Shown: in pieces, positions 36,564-45,561 of the stretch
How the letters are laid out: the number at the start of each line of letters is the position of its first letter
Position numbering within the stretch: position 1 is the stretch's first letter
Assembly (NCBI RefSeq): GCF_015694465.1
Contig: NZ_JADQDO010000001.1
Span: 496,001 to 560,000 of the forward strand
Source of the DNA: Microvirga alba
GTDB taxonomy: Bacteria > Pseudomonadota > Alphaproteobacteria > Rhizobiales > Beijerinckiaceae
Length of the DNA stretch: 64,000 nt
Direction of reading: 5' to 3'
Notes under the pieces: generated by a model
Told to the model about the DNA's origin: nothing
The model's input: only the letters and a program-made list of their open reading frames with translations
Database searches by the model: none
Program-made: the position numbers and the translations under genes

Positions 36564-38606
36564 TCAAGGCAGGGGAACGGCGAAGTCATACGAGACGCCG
36601 GTGGCATCGAATTGGATGGAGACCTGGCCTGAGAGTTCGCCTTCTATGCTGCGGCGAATGAGTCGTGACCCAAAACCCTGGTGCTTGGGAGACGTGACAA
36701 CAGGGCCACGTGTTTCGCGCCAATGAAACTGAAGCTGTGGTTTCCAGTCCGGGCCCCGCGCCACGCTCCATCGCAATTCGACATGTCCGGCCGGCGTCGA
36801 GAGCGCGCCGTATTTCGCGGCGTTCGTCACCAATTCGTGCAGGACGAGACCGAAATTGATCGCGTAAGGCGCGGGAAGATCGACCGCCGGGCCTTGGATG
36901 ACCACACGCTCGTCATGCGTCTTGCGATAGGGGGCAAGCTCCTGCTTCGCGATATCGCGCAGATCGGCGTCGCGCCAGGAGTTCCGTGTCAGGAGATCAT
37001 GCGTTTTCGACAGGGCCATCAGGCGGCCCTCGAAGGCCTCCTTAAAGGTCTGAGGCTCAGGGCTTGAGCGTAGGGTTTGGCTGGCGATGGATTGCACGGT
37101 GGCCAGCGTATTCTTGACCCGGTGGTTCAATTCGTCGAGCAGAAAGCGCTGTTGCTCATCAGCCTTCCTGCGCGCCGTGACGTCCTGAAAAACCCCAACG
37201 AAATAGATCGGCCTTCTAACGGAGTTGAAGAAGACCCGTCCCTTGGAATTGATCCAGCGGACCTCTCCACTCGGATGTTGAACGCGATACTCATCCTCGT
37301 AATCGCCGTCGCCCGACACGGCTTGGCGGAGTTTCCCGAGTGCCTGATCGAGATCGTCGGGATGCACCATCGCGCTCCATTCCGGGACGCTCACCGCCGT
37401 CTGGGTGGCCGGACGGCCGAGGAGCACGGCGGCCTGGCTCGACCAGCCACTCGTCCCTTTCAAATAGTCGAACCACCATGTTCCCATATGGCCGGCTTCC
37501 AGGGCGAGCCGGCCACGCTCCTCGCTTGCCTGAAGGGCGCGCTGCCGCTCGGCGACATCATCCATCAGGTCGTTGAAGGCCTGAGCGAGGAGGCCCAGCT
37601 CTCCGGGGCTGCCGGGAAGATTGATGCGCGCATGATAGTTGCCGCTTCGCCAGGCGCGCACCGCATTGGTCATGGTGTCGAAGGGTTGGGTGATGAAGAT
37701 ACGACCCGCAAGCCAGGATAAGGAGAGCGCCGCGAGGAGCGCCGCCGCGATCAGCAGGAATCCCTGTCTCGCCGCCCGATTGATTCCACTGAACGCTGCC
37801 TCCGTTGATAGCCCAGCTGTCAGGTAGATGTCCTTTGGAGGCACCTTCAGAGGCGAATATCCCAAAATGCGCCTGATCCCATCGATGCTATCGGTCTCGA
37901 AGGTCCCGAACGTCTCTTTTTTCAGATACTTCATCGAATTTTCGGGAAGCTTCGTTCCTACGAATTTTTCCGGAAAAGGCTCCCGCGCGACGATCACGCC
38001 GTCGCGGTCGGCGATGGTCACCGATCCATCCGCCGGCAAAGCGCGCTCCTTCACATTCTGGTCCAACCATTTCAGATCGAGTGCCGCGACGATGGCGCCA
38101 ACGACATGGCCATCATTGTCCCATAGCGGCAGGGCGAGCGGCATGACGGGATGAAAGCCGAGATTGCCTTCGGAAAAATGCGGCGTGTATTCGCCGACGA
38201 CGAGATCTTTTGTCAGAAGGATATCCTGAAAATACGGACGATCACGGTAGTTTCCGCCTACTTCGGTCGGCTCGGATTGGCTGCAGCGCACACGCCCCTC
38301 GATGTCCAAGGCGACGAAAGCGATCAGGTAAGGCACCCGTTCCTGGATCGCTTTCAGATAAGCGCCGCAGGCCGGGGCATCGAAAGCGCGCACGGAGCGC
38401 GTCTCGCCCATAGCGATCAGGAGGCTGTGAATTCCTTCAAAGATACGCTCAAGCTCGGAGCCGGCAAGCTTCACCTGACGAATGACGAGGTCGTTTACTT
38501 CCGCTTCGCGCGCATGGCGCAGCGAAACCTCCGTATAGGTCCAAATGACAATCGCCGGAAGGACCGAGATCAGCGCCAGGAGGAGCAAACGCTTCGTCAG
38601 TGTCAT
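36564..38606 (-). CDS. HWE-family sensor histidine kinase with Cache, HAMP and PAS domains
   Basis: Membrane-bound sensor kinase of 680 residues. Membrane helix 1 (about 7-27) is followed by an extracytoplasmic double-Cache sensor region (about 40-270, with PYFQDIL and the VGEYT segment). Membrane helix 2 is at about 283-305, then HAMP (about 306-358), a PAS domain (about 370-485) and the kinase core. The phosphoacceptor is His495 in LDELNHRVKNTLATVQSIA; the ATPase domain has HELVTNAAKYGAL, the FHWRE motif that gives the family its name, and FGSRLI. No response regulator is next to it, so it is an orphan. Ligand unknown; Cache domains of this type often bind amino acids or carboxylates. Confidence 0.92.
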   Translation of the reverse strand: MTLTKRLLLLALISVLPAIVIWTYTEVSLRHAREAEVNDLVIRQVKLAGSELERIFEGIHSLLIAMGETRSVRAFDAPACGAYLKAIQERVPYLIAFVALDIEGRVRCSQSEPTEVGGNYRDRPYFQDILLTKDLVVGEYTPHFSEGNLGFHPVMPLALPLWDNDGHVVGAIVAALDLKWLDQNVKERALPADGSVTIADRDGVIVAREPFPEKFVGTKLPENSMKYLKKETFGTFETDSIDGIRRILGYSPLKVPPKDIYLTAGLSTEAAFSGINRAARQGFLLIAAALLAALSLSWLAGRIFITQPFDTMTNAVRAWRSGNYHARINLPGSPGELGLLAQAFNDLMDDVAERQRALQASEERGRLALEAGHMGTWWFDYLKGTSGWSSQAAVLLGRPATQTAVSVPEWSAMVHPDDLDQALGKLRQAVSGDGDYEDEYRVQHPSGEVRWINSKGRVFFNSVRRPIYFVGVFQDVTARRKADEQQRFLLDELNHRVKNTLATVQSIASQTLRSSPEPQTFKEAFEGRLMALSKTHDLLTRNSWRDADLRDIAKQELAPYRKTHDERVVIQGPAVDLPAPYAINFGLVLHELVTNAAKYGALSTPAGHVELRWSVARGPDWKPQLQFHWRETRGPVVTSPKHQGFGSRLIRRSIEGELSGQVSIQFDATGVSYDFAVPLP

Positions 38607-38738
38607 GCAAGGACCTGTCCGTTGCTGTTAGGTGAACACAAAGATCGCCGAGCGTCCACTCCCACATCCACCCTGACCTTCCCCCTGCGGCGGCAATGCG
38701 GTCTTGCGTCCGACGCGCGGAGGTGTCACGGAGCGGGA

Positions 38739-40553
38739 ATGGCTCTTCCTCCTCTTCTCCACCTTCAAGGCATCGCGCTCACATTTGGCGGCACGCCTTT
38801 GATCGAGAACGCCGAATTGTCGGTTTCCCCCGGCGAGCGGGCGTGCCTTGTCGGGCGCAATGGTTCGGGCAAATCGACCCTGCTGAAAATCGCTGCGGGT
38901 CTCATCGAGGCGGACCGGGGCAAACGCTTCGTGCAGCCGGGAGCGACGGTTCGTTACCTTGCTCAAGAGCCCGACCTGAGCGCCTTTGCGACCACGATGG
39001 CCTTTGTGGAGGCCGGATTGGGCCCGGGCGACGATCCCTACCGGGCGCGATACCTTCTCGAGCAATTGGGCCTCACGGGCGAAGAGAACCCAAGCCAGCT
39101 TTCGGGCGGCGAAGCCCGCCGGGCCGCGCTGGCGCAGGCTCTGGCTCCCGCGCCCGACATTCTGCTTCTGGACGAGCCGACGAACCATCTCGACCTGCCT
39201 GCCATCGAATGGCTTGAGAGCGAATTGAAGAGCCTGCGCTCGGCCATGGTGCTCATCAGCCACGACCGTCGTTTCCTAGAGAGCCTGTCCCAGGCCACGA
39301 TATGGTTGGACCGGGGCATCACCCGCCGCATGGAGCGGGGCTTTGCTCATTTCGAGGCATGGCGGGACGAGGTCCTGGAGCAGGAAGAACTGGAGCGGCA
39401 CAAGCTCGACCGCAAGCTCGTCGCCGAGGCGGATTGGCTGCGTTATGGCGTCACAGCACGGCGAAAGCGCAATGTGCGGCGCCTGGCCAATCTCCATGCG
39501 ATGCGCCAGGAGGCGCGGGACCATAAGCGCTCCATCGGGACCGTCTCGATGAGCCTCACCGAGGCCGAGCAATCCGGCACCCTGGTCGTCGAGGCGGAGA
39601 AGATTTCGAAAACCTACGATGGCCGCCCTATCGTGGCGGATCTGTCTCTGCGCATCCTGCGCGGCGACCGGCTCGGCATCATCGGCCCGAACGGAGCAGG
39701 CAAGACAACGCTGATCAATCTTCTGACGGGCGTCATTCAGCCGGATCAGGGCCGGGTCCGACTCGGCTCCAATCTGCAGATGGTCACTTTGGACCAGCGC
39801 CGCATGAGCCTCGATCCCAACGCCACCGTCGCCGAAACCCTCACCGGGGGGCGCGGCGACACCGTGATCATCGGCGGGCAGGCAAAACACGTCATCGGTT
39901 ATATGAAGGACTTCCTGTTCTCGCCGGAGCAAGCCCGTACGCCGGTCGGCGTGCTTTCGGGCGGCGAGCGCAACCGGCTGATGCTGGCCCGCGCCCTGGC
40001 GCAGCCCTCGAACCTGCTCGTCCTCGACGAGCCGACCAACGATCTCGATCTCGAGACCCTCGACCTCTTGCAAGAGATGATCACGGACTACGCAGGCACC
40101 GTCATCCTCGTCAGCCACGATCGTGACTTTCTGGACCGCACTGTGAGTTCCGTCCTGGTCTCTGAGGGCGAGGGGCGCTGGCTCGAATATGCGGGCGGCT
40201 ACACCGACATGGTGGCCCAGCGCGGGCAGGGCGTTCAGGCGCGAACCGTCGAGAAGGAAGCAAAGCCGAAGAGCGGGGAAAAGACTACCCCGGCGCAAGC
40301 GACCCCAGCCGCGAAGCGCAAGCTCAATTTCAATGAGCAGCACGATCTCAAGACGTTGCCCAAGCGAATGAGCGAGATCGAGGCAAAAATCGCCAAGCTC
40401 CAGGATGTTCTCGCCGACCCGAATCTGTATTCCCGCGACCCGGGCCTGTTCGAGAAGGCCTCGGCGGCTTTGTCCGCCCAGCAGGATGAACTTGCGGCGG
40501 CGGAAGATCGTTGGCTCGAACTGGAAATGCTCAAGGAAGAGTTGGGCGTCTAA
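38739..40553 (+). CDS. ABC-F family ATPase, Uup-like
   Basis: Soluble ABC-F protein of 604 residues with two ATPase domains: Walker A motifs GRNGSGKST and GPNGAGKTT, signatures LSGGEARR and LSGGERNR, and Walker B motifs LLLDEPTNHLD and LVLDEPTNDLD. The inter-domain linker (about 235-285, rich in Arg and Glu) is the ribosome-contacting P-site loop region. The C-terminal 80 residues form a coiled coil (KIAKLQDVL, LSAQQDELAAAEDRWLE), the Uup-type DNA-binding extension. The frame extends to 38151 but that part is antisense to the kinase gene; the ATG at 38739 (MALPPLLHLQG) is the start. Roles in ribosome rescue and transposon excision suppression are family knowledge. Confidence 0.93.
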   Translation: MALPPLLHLQGIALTFGGTPLIENAELSVSPGERACLVGRNGSGKSTLLKIAAGLIEADRGKRFVQPGATVRYLAQEPDLSAFATTMAFVEAGLGPGDDPYRARYLLEQLGLTGEENPSQLSGGEARRAALAQALAPAPDILLLDEPTNHLDLPAIEWLESELKSLRSAMVLISHDRRFLESLSQATIWLDRGITRRMERGFAHFEAWRDEVLEQEELERHKLDRKLVAEADWLRYGVTARRKRNVRRLANLHAMRQEARDHKRSIGTVSMSLTEAEQSGTLVVEAEKISKTYDGRPIVADLSLRILRGDRLGIIGPNGAGKTTLINLLTGVIQPDQGRVRLGSNLQMVTLDQRRMSLDPNATVAETLTGGRGDTVIIGGQAKHVIGYMKDFLFSPEQARTPVGVLSGGERNRLMLARALAQPSNLLVLDEPTNDLDLETLDLLQEMITDYAGTVILVSHDRDFLDRTVSSVLVSEGEGRWLEYAGGYTDMVAQRGQGVQARTVEKEAKPKSGEKTTPAQATPAAKRKLNFNEQHDLKTLPKRMSEIEAKIAKLQDVLADPNLYSRDPGLFEKASAALSAQQDELAAAEDRWLELEMLKEELGV

Positions 40554-40561
40554 ATCTTGAA

Positions 40562-40591
40562 AGCCCGCGCTTCTGCAGCGAACCGCGGGCT
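40562..40591. terminator. Bidirectional hairpin between uup-like and DUF533 genes
   Basis: Inverted repeat AGCCCGCG / CGCGGGCT with a 14-base loop in the 51-base gap between two convergent genes. On the minus strand it is followed by TTTCAAGATTT. Position and structure support a shared terminator, though T runs are weak. Confidence 0.55.
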
Positions 40592-40604
40592 CTGAGGCAA
40601 GGGT

Positions 40605-41360
40605 TCAGGCGGCCATTTTCCGCGCCGCGTTCACCTGCGTGTCGAGGTGAGCCACGAGATCGGCCGGCAGGCCCATGAGCGCGATCAGGCTTTCCAGATA
40701 GTCCTTTTCCTCCGGCGTATTGACGTCGCCAATCGCCATGCGCGAGGCGACATAAAGACCCGCGGCCTGCTCTTTCGTCTGCGGCAAGGCGGCGATCGCA
40801 CCCGGATCGGAGGGCTTCGACATCATGTCGAGCAAAAAGCCCTTCGCCTCGTTTCCAAGGCCAAGCTGCTGAATCTGATTTTGAATGCGGCCGATCTCGG
40901 CATCGTCGATATGTCCGTCCGACTTCGCGGCGGATATCATCGCCTGGACAAGCGCGACACGCATGTCGCTGCCCGTGCCGACCTTCTCCTCGTCGAGATG
41001 GAACCCGCTCCCTGCCGGGGGCGGGGCAGGGAGGCTGGCCTGCCTGCCGGCATCCGGCATCTGCTTTGCTTGCCAGTCCTGATAGGCCTTGAAAGCAACA
41101 CTCGTCAGAACCGCGAGCCCACCGGCCTTGAGCAAGGAGCCGCCGGCCGATCGACCGGCCTTCGATCCCAGAATGAGGGACAAGAGGCCGCCGCCCGCCA
41201 AGGCTCCCATTCCTCCCGGAATTTTGGATGCGAGGTCTCCGAGCTGCGCCTGCAAATCACTGGTGTCCCCCTGAGGTGGCTGCGCGCCGCCCGTCTGCTT
41301 TTGATCACCCTGTTGGCCCTGACTCGCGAGAATATTCTCCAGAATGGTGCCGAGGCTCAT
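40605..41360 (-). CDS. DUF533 (YebE-like) TerB-fold membrane-associated protein
   Basis: DUF533-family protein of 251 residues. The N-terminal third is Gly/Gln-rich and contains a glycine-rich membrane-like stretch (GGMGALAGGGLLSLILG, then SLLKAGGLAVLTSVAFKAYQDWQ). A Pro-rich linker follows, then a helical TerB-like domain with ALVQAMISAAKSDGHIDDAEIGRI and MAIGDVNTPEEKDYLESLIALMGLP, whose acidic positions resemble TerB metal-binding sites. The function of the family is not established; members are inner-membrane-associated. It converges on the ABC-F gene. Confidence 0.88.
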   Translation of the reverse strand: MSLGTILENILASQGQQGDQKQTGGAQPPQGDTSDLQAQLGDLASKIPGGMGALAGGGLLSLILGSKAGRSAGGSLLKAGGLAVLTSVAFKAYQDWQAKQMPDAGRQASLPAPPPAGSGFHLDEEKVGTGSDMRVALVQAMISAAKSDGHIDDAEIGRIQNQIQQLGLGNEAKGFLLDMMSKPSDPGAIAALPQTKEQAAGLYVASRMAIGDVNTPEEKDYLESLIALMGLPADLVAHLDTQVNAARKMAA

Positions 41361-41489
41361 GTCGTTTCTCCCTGTCGTGCTCGGAACGGCACCTTCTAAA
41401 GACAGGGCGTACGAAAGAGTTCCGCTCTGAAAGCCTCCTTTTACGGGCTGCGCCGGTCCCTCCGCCTAACCCGTGCGAAGGCACAAAAG

Positions 41490-41513
41490 GGCCGCCCGAA
41501 TAGCCGGGCAGCC
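41490..41513 (-). terminator. Terminator of esterase-like gene
   Basis: Read on the minus strand: GGCTGCCCG, loop CTATT, then CGGGCGGCC and CTTTTG. One T-G wobble in a nine-pair stem with a short T run, 23 bases after the stop of the phytase-like gene. Confidence 0.65.
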
Positions 41514-41535
41514 TCGTGTTAAATGGTCGTTTCGC

Positions 41536-42882
41536 TTAACGCGCCTTCAGGAACTCACCGACCTCGAGGAGAACGAATTCGTTGTCGTCCTGCTTGTTCG
41601 GCTCGCGGCTCGTGGAGAAGGGCAGGTTGTTGTCGTTGCCGACGATGATATGGCGCTCGTCGACGACATCGACGTTTTCAATCGTGAAGAACGGGAAGGT
41701 CAGCACACCCTCGTTCAGAGGCTTGCGCGCCTTTTTGTTCGGATCGGCGATCTGCATCAGGTCGATGTAGCCGATCTTGCGGACCGGGCCATTCACGTTC
41801 TGCTCCGAGAGCTCGACCTTGTAGACGCGCTTGAACTTGGCGATGTCACTGAAGCAATCCGGACGCTTCTGACCCTGCGGGCAGGCCTTATCGGCGGTGC
41901 CTTCGCCGTTGTCGCGCTCGATGATGAGGCCAGTCGTGGCGTCGATCATATTGAAATCGCCGATGGCGAGCCCGTTCTGCTCAAGAGCATATTTCCAATG
42001 ACGGCCGGTCCACTTTTCAGCCTTCACATCGAATTCGAGGATCCGCAGATATTCCTTGCCGTCGGCGGTCTTCTCCCAATCCTTCTTTTCGGCGTCCCAA
42101 ACGGGGCCTTCGAGAAGGGCATAAAGGAATTGGCCGTTCGGCGAAGAGGCCATGCCTTCGAAGCCCTTCGAACGACGGATGTTGAATGTGGACGATCCGG
42201 TCGGGATCGCGGGCGTCGTCACCGCGTAGTGGTCAGGGGAACGGACGACTTTGCCGTCGACCATGGTCTCGATCACGGCTTCTACCTTGCCGGACTTGTC
42301 GGTGCGGATGAGATAGGGGCCGAACTCCTCGCCGAACCAAATCTTGTCGCCGATGATCTGGAAGCTTTCGAGGTCGAAGTCTGAGCCGGTGAGGTAACGC
42401 TTTTCCGTGCCTTCATTGGCGATGCGGAACGGGACCTTCTTGTCCTGATCGCTGAGGAAAACGGTTTCCAGGCGCTCGACGCCGCCCTTGTCCCAATCCA
42501 GACGGTAGCGGTTCATGTAGAGCATCGAATCCGGCGAATTCGCCTTGGAGCCGAACCCATTGTCGGTCAGAACCCAGAACGTGCCGTCGGGCATCTTCTT
42601 GATTCCGGAATGGCCTTGGAGAGGCTGTCCTTTGAACGGCAGTTTCACGCCGGTCGGACGGTCAGCGGACGCTCCCTCGATGGTGCCGACTGCGTCGACG
42701 CGCTTGCCGGTGGTGAATTTACCAGAGATCTTGAGATCGGCTGGCGCATCGGCCGGAGCTTCGATGAAACTCTGAGCAGGCAGAACCGCATGGCCGGCAA
42801 GATTTGCAGGGTATTGCTGAGCGAGTGCGGGTGAAGCGAGCGCCACCACCAACGGAAGTGCCAAAGTCAGTCGGGTCGTCAT
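41536..42882 (-). CDS. Secreted phytase-like esterase (PF13449-type beta-propeller)
   Basis: Exported protein of 448 residues of the 'esterase-like activity of phytase' family. The signal peptide is residues 1-21 (ends ALA). The mature part has propeller features: MPDGTFWVLTDNGFGSKANSPDSMLYMNRYRLD, a segment matching the family core, YLTGSDFDLESFQI, IWFGEEFGPYLIRTD, and TGLIIERDNGEGTADK. Several acidic residues suitable for calcium or metal binding are conserved. It might hydrolyse phosphate esters, but the activity of this family is poorly defined. It lies 15 bases downstream of the VOC gene and is probably in the FAH operon. Confidence 0.85.
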   Translation of the reverse strand: MTTRLTLALPLVVALASPALAQQYPANLAGHAVLPAQSFIEAPADAPADLKISGKFTTGKRVDAVGTIEGASADRPTGVKLPFKGQPLQGHSGIKKMPDGTFWVLTDNGFGSKANSPDSMLYMNRYRLDWDKGGVERLETVFLSDQDKKVPFRIANEGTEKRYLTGSDFDLESFQIIGDKIWFGEEFGPYLIRTDKSGKVEAVIETMVDGKVVRSPDHYAVTTPAIPTGSSTFNIRRSKGFEGMASSPNGQFLYALLEGPVWDAEKKDWEKTADGKEYLRILEFDVKAEKWTGRHWKYALEQNGLAIGDFNMIDATTGLIIERDNGEGTADKACPQGQKRPDCFSDIAKFKRVYKVELSEQNVNGPVRKIGYIDLMQIADPNKKARKPLNEGVLTFPFFTIENVDVVDERHIIVGNDNNLPFSTSREPNKQDDNEFVLLEVGEFLKAR

Positions 42883-42897
42883 GTCCTGATCTCCTGC

Positions 42898-43308
42898 TCA
42901 AGATTGAGCGGAGATTTTCTGGACGGGATCAATGTCACTCAGGCGACTGTCGCGTGACGCGCCGATGAATTCGAGCCGGTTGCCGAAGGGGTCTGCTGCA
43001 TAGAATCGCCGGACGCCCGGAATGGCCTCGTCCCAGATCGGTTCGTAGCCGGAGAGGTGCAGCTTGCTCGCCAAGCCATCGAGATCCGCCACGAGGATAG
43101 CCGGATGCGCCTTGGAGGCCGGACGGAAATCCGCCTCGACCCCTAGGTGAAGTTGGACCTGTCCGCTCTTGAACCAGACGCCGCCACGCGCGGCGAGGGC
43201 GGGAGGTTTCGGCACCTCCTCCATCCCTAAGACCCCGATATAGAAGCGGCGGCCCTCGTCTTCGGAACCGGGTGGGATAGCGAGCTGGACATGATCGATA
43301 CCGAGCAT
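42898..43308 (-). CDS. VOC-superfamily protein (glyoxalase/dioxygenase-like)
   Basis: A 136-residue vicinal-oxygen-chelate protein. Its metal ligands are recognisable: His6 in GIDHVQLAIP, His in VQLHLGVE, and Glu in NRLEFIG. It is the length of a single-domain glyoxalase/bleomycin-resistance type. The ATG overlaps the TGA of the FAH gene by one base, so the two are translated together. A role in aromatic ring-cleavage or isomerisation linked to FAH is possible but not shown. Confidence 0.85.
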   Translation of the reverse strand: MLGIDHVQLAIPPGSEDEGRRFYIGVLGMEEVPKPPALAARGGVWFKSGQVQLHLGVEADFRPASKAHPAILVADLDGLASKLHLSGYEPIWDEAIPGVRRFYAADPFGNRLEFIGASRDSRLSDIDPVQKISAQS

Positions 43309-44327
43309 CAGGCATCCTTCCGATTGGCCACGACCTCCTGCTCGATGGCCCCGAAAATCGAATGACCTGCCGCGTCTCGCATCTCTATACGGATCGTGTC
43401 GCCGAACCGCATGAAGGGCGTTTTGGCCTCTCCATGCGCGATCGTCTCGATAGTGCGTTGCTCCGCGATGCAGGAATAGCCGAGGCCGCCCCCCGCGATG
43501 GGCTTACCCGGGGCCCCGTCGCGATCCTTGTTGGACACCGTGCCCGAGCCGATGATGGTGCCCGCGCAGAGAGGCCGGGTCTTGGCCGCGTGGGCGATCA
43601 GCGTCGGGAAATCGAAGGTCATGTCCACCCCGGCATTCGGTTTGCCGAAGGGATGGCCGTTGAGGTTCGAGAGCAGCGGCAGATGCAGCTTGCCGCCCTC
43701 CCAGGCATCACCCAATTCCTCCGGCGTGACCGCGACCGGTGAAAACGCCGAGGACGGCTTCGACTGGAAAAAGCCGAACCCCTTCGCGAGTTCGGCGGGG
43801 ATCAGATTTCTCAACGAAACATCGTTCACAAGAAGGACAAGCCGGATCGCCTCGGCAGCTTCCTCCCGCGAGGCGGCCATTGGCACATCGCCTGTGATCA
43901 CCGCGATCTCGGCTTCGAAGTCGATACCGTGGGCCTCATCGATGGCCAGGATCGGGTCGCGCGGGCTGAGGAAGGAATCCGAGCCGCCCTGGTACATCAG
44001 CGGGTCCGTCCAGAAAGAGGCCGGCATCTCAGCCCCGCGGGCCTTACGCACCAGTTCCACATGGTTCACATAAGCCGAGCCGTCAGCCCATTGATAGGCG
44101 CGGGGCAGGGGTGACGCGCAGTCATGCTCATGGAAGCGGAACGAAGGAACCGAGCCATGTTCGAGCTGTTCGGCCAGATCCCGGAGCCGGGGCGCGACTA
44201 ATTCCCAATTGTCCAAGGCTTGCTGCAAGGTCGGAACGATGAAAAAAGCATCCGTTGCGCGAGTCAGATCCCTTGAGACGACGACGAGACGGCCGTCACG
44301 ACCTTGCTTGAGGGAAGAAAGCTTCAT
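43308..44327 (-). CDS. Fumarylacetoacetate hydrolase family protein
   Basis: FAH-family hydrolase of 339 residues from the ATG at 44327 (AGGACGG ribosome site); a GTG six bases upstream is also in frame. The catalytic core is clear: FEAEIAVITGDVP with the metal-binding acidic residues, VNDVSLRNLIP, GFFQSKPSSAFSPVAVTPEELG, and GSGTVSNKDRD. With hmgA, maiA and hpd within 6 kb, cleavage of fumarylacetoacetate to fumarate and acetoacetate, the last step of tyrosine degradation, is likely. It is separated from hmgA by the TRAP-binding-protein gene and lies on the same strand as hmgA. Assignment by context is strong but other beta-diketone hydrolases share the fold. Confidence 0.88.
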   Translation of the reverse strand: MKLSSLKQGRDGRLVVVSRDLTRATDAFFIVPTLQQALDNWELVAPRLRDLAEQLEHGSVPSFRFHEHDCASPLPRAYQWADGSAYVNHVELVRKARGAEMPASFWTDPLMYQGGSDSFLSPRDPILAIDEAHGIDFEAEIAVITGDVPMAASREEAAEAIRLVLLVNDVSLRNLIPAELAKGFGFFQSKPSSAFSPVAVTPEELGDAWEGGKLHLPLLSNLNGHPFGKPNAGVDMTFDFPTLIAHAAKTRPLCAGTIIGSGTVSNKDRDGAPGKPIAGGGLGYSCIAEQRTIETIAHGEAKTPFMRFGDTIRIEMRDAAGHSIFGAIEQEVVANRKDA

Positions 44328-44392
44328 GGCCACCGTCCTGGGTTGTTATGATGCACTCAGCTTGCAACGGAAAGCTTAGCGGGGAAATGCCT

Positions 44393-45496
44393 ATGACGAC
44401 ATCGATGTTGAAAAGAAGAAGCTTCCTTAAAGGGGCGGGCCTTGCGGCTGCTGCCGGAACCGTTGCTGCGCCTGCGATTGCGCAGTCTGCGCCGGAAATT
44501 CGTTGGCGTCTGACCTCGAGCTTCCCGAAATCGCTCGATACGATCTTCGGCACGGCCCAGATTTTCGCGAAGTACATGGCGGAGGCCACCGACAACAAGT
44601 TTCAGATCCAGGTTTTCGCCCCCGGCGAGATCGTCGGCGGTCTGCAAGCGCTCGATGCCGTGCAGAACGGCACGGTGGAATGCGCTCATACCCCGACCTA
44701 TTACTACCTCGGCAAGGAGCCGGCGCTGGCGATCGGGACGGGGCTTCCGTTCGGCCTCAATGCGCGCCAGCAACATGCCTGGTGGCATTTCGCGGGTGGC
44801 AAGGAGCTCATCAACGAATCGCTTGCGAAGTTCAACGTCACTTCTCTGGTCTGCGGCAACTCCGGCGCTCAAATGGGTGGATTCTTCCGCAAGGAGATCA
44901 ACTCCGTCGACGACCTGAAGGGGCTCAAATTCCGCATCGGCGGCCTGGGCGGCATGGTGCTCGCGAAACTCGGCGTGGTGCCGCAGCAGCTAGCGCCCGG
45001 CGACGTCTATCCGGCGCTTGAGCGCGGTACTCTCGATGCGGCCGAGTTCGTCGGTCCTTATGATGACGAGAAGCTCGGATTCCTGAAGGTCGCCAAATAC
45101 TATTACGCGCCCGGCTGGTGGGAGGGCGGCGCGATGCTGCATCTCATCATCAACCAGCAGAAATGGGACGAACTGCCCAAGCAATACCAGGCCATCATGT
45201 CCCAGGCGTCCGAGGCCGCGAATAACTGGATGTTAGCGAAATACGACGCCGTGAACGGACAGGCCCTGCGGCGCATGATCGGCGGCGGGGCGGAACTCCG
45301 CACTTTCTCACCCGCGATCATGGAGGCCTCGCTCAAGGCGGCGAACGAGCTTTACGCGGAACTCTCCGCCAAGAGCCCGGACTTCAAGAAGGCCTACGAT
45401 TCGATGGTGGCCTACCGGGCCGACGTGCTGCCCTGGTGGCAGCTCAACGAATACGCGTTCGACACCTTCATGATCCGCACGCGCGGGCGCAGCTGA
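44393..45496 (+). CDS. TRAP transporter substrate-binding protein (DctP family), orphan
   Basis: Periplasmic binding protein of a TRAP transporter, 367 residues from the ATG at 44393, which has a GGGGAA ribosome site; ATGs at 44348 and 44387 are also in frame. A Tat-type signal (KRRSFLKGAGLAAAAGTVAAPAIAQ) leads into the mature fold: RLTSSFPKSLDTIFGTAQIFAKYMAE, FAPGEIVGGLQALDAVQNGTVECAHT and the binding motif KFRIGGLGGMVLAKLG. No DctQ or DctM gene adjoins, so the membrane partners must be elsewhere. It sits between hmgA and the FAH gene, which may mean an aromatic or keto-acid ligand. The subgroup resembles those for 2-oxo or sulfonate-type substrates; the ligand is not certain. Confidence 0.92.
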   Translation: MTTSMLKRRSFLKGAGLAAAAGTVAAPAIAQSAPEIRWRLTSSFPKSLDTIFGTAQIFAKYMAEATDNKFQIQVFAPGEIVGGLQALDAVQNGTVECAHTPTYYYLGKEPALAIGTGLPFGLNARQQHAWWHFAGGKELINESLAKFNVTSLVCGNSGAQMGGFFRKEINSVDDLKGLKFRIGGLGGMVLAKLGVVPQQLAPGDVYPALERGTLDAAEFVGPYDDEKLGFLKVAKYYYAPGWWEGGAMLHLIINQQKWDELPKQYQAIMSQASEAANNWMLAKYDAVNGQALRRMIGGGAELRTFSPAIMEASLKAANELYAELSAKSPDFKKAYDSMVAYRADVLPWWQLNEYAFDTFMIRTRGRS

Positions 45497-45509
45497 AGCA
45501 TGCCAAGAC

Positions 45510-45539
45510 AGGCCGGTGCCCTGGCGCGCCGGCCTTTTT
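45510..45539 (+). terminator. Terminator of TRAP binding-protein gene
   Basis: Stem AGGCCGG / CCGGCCT around a 12-base loop, followed by T6. It lies in the gap before the convergent hmgA end, so it also partly shields that gene. Confidence 0.8.
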
Positions 45540-45561
45540 TATCGCGGACAGGCCGCAACCT

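Noticed and set aside
38661..38690. CATCCACCCTGACCTTCCCCC resembling one arm of the 30.8 kb repeat
   Set aside because: Only part of the pattern is present and no second arm is found, so I mention it only as a possible degraded copy.
38151..38738. N-terminal 196-codon extension of the ABC-F frame
   Set aside because: Antisense to the HWE kinase gene and without ABC-F similarity; homology begins at the ATG at 38739.
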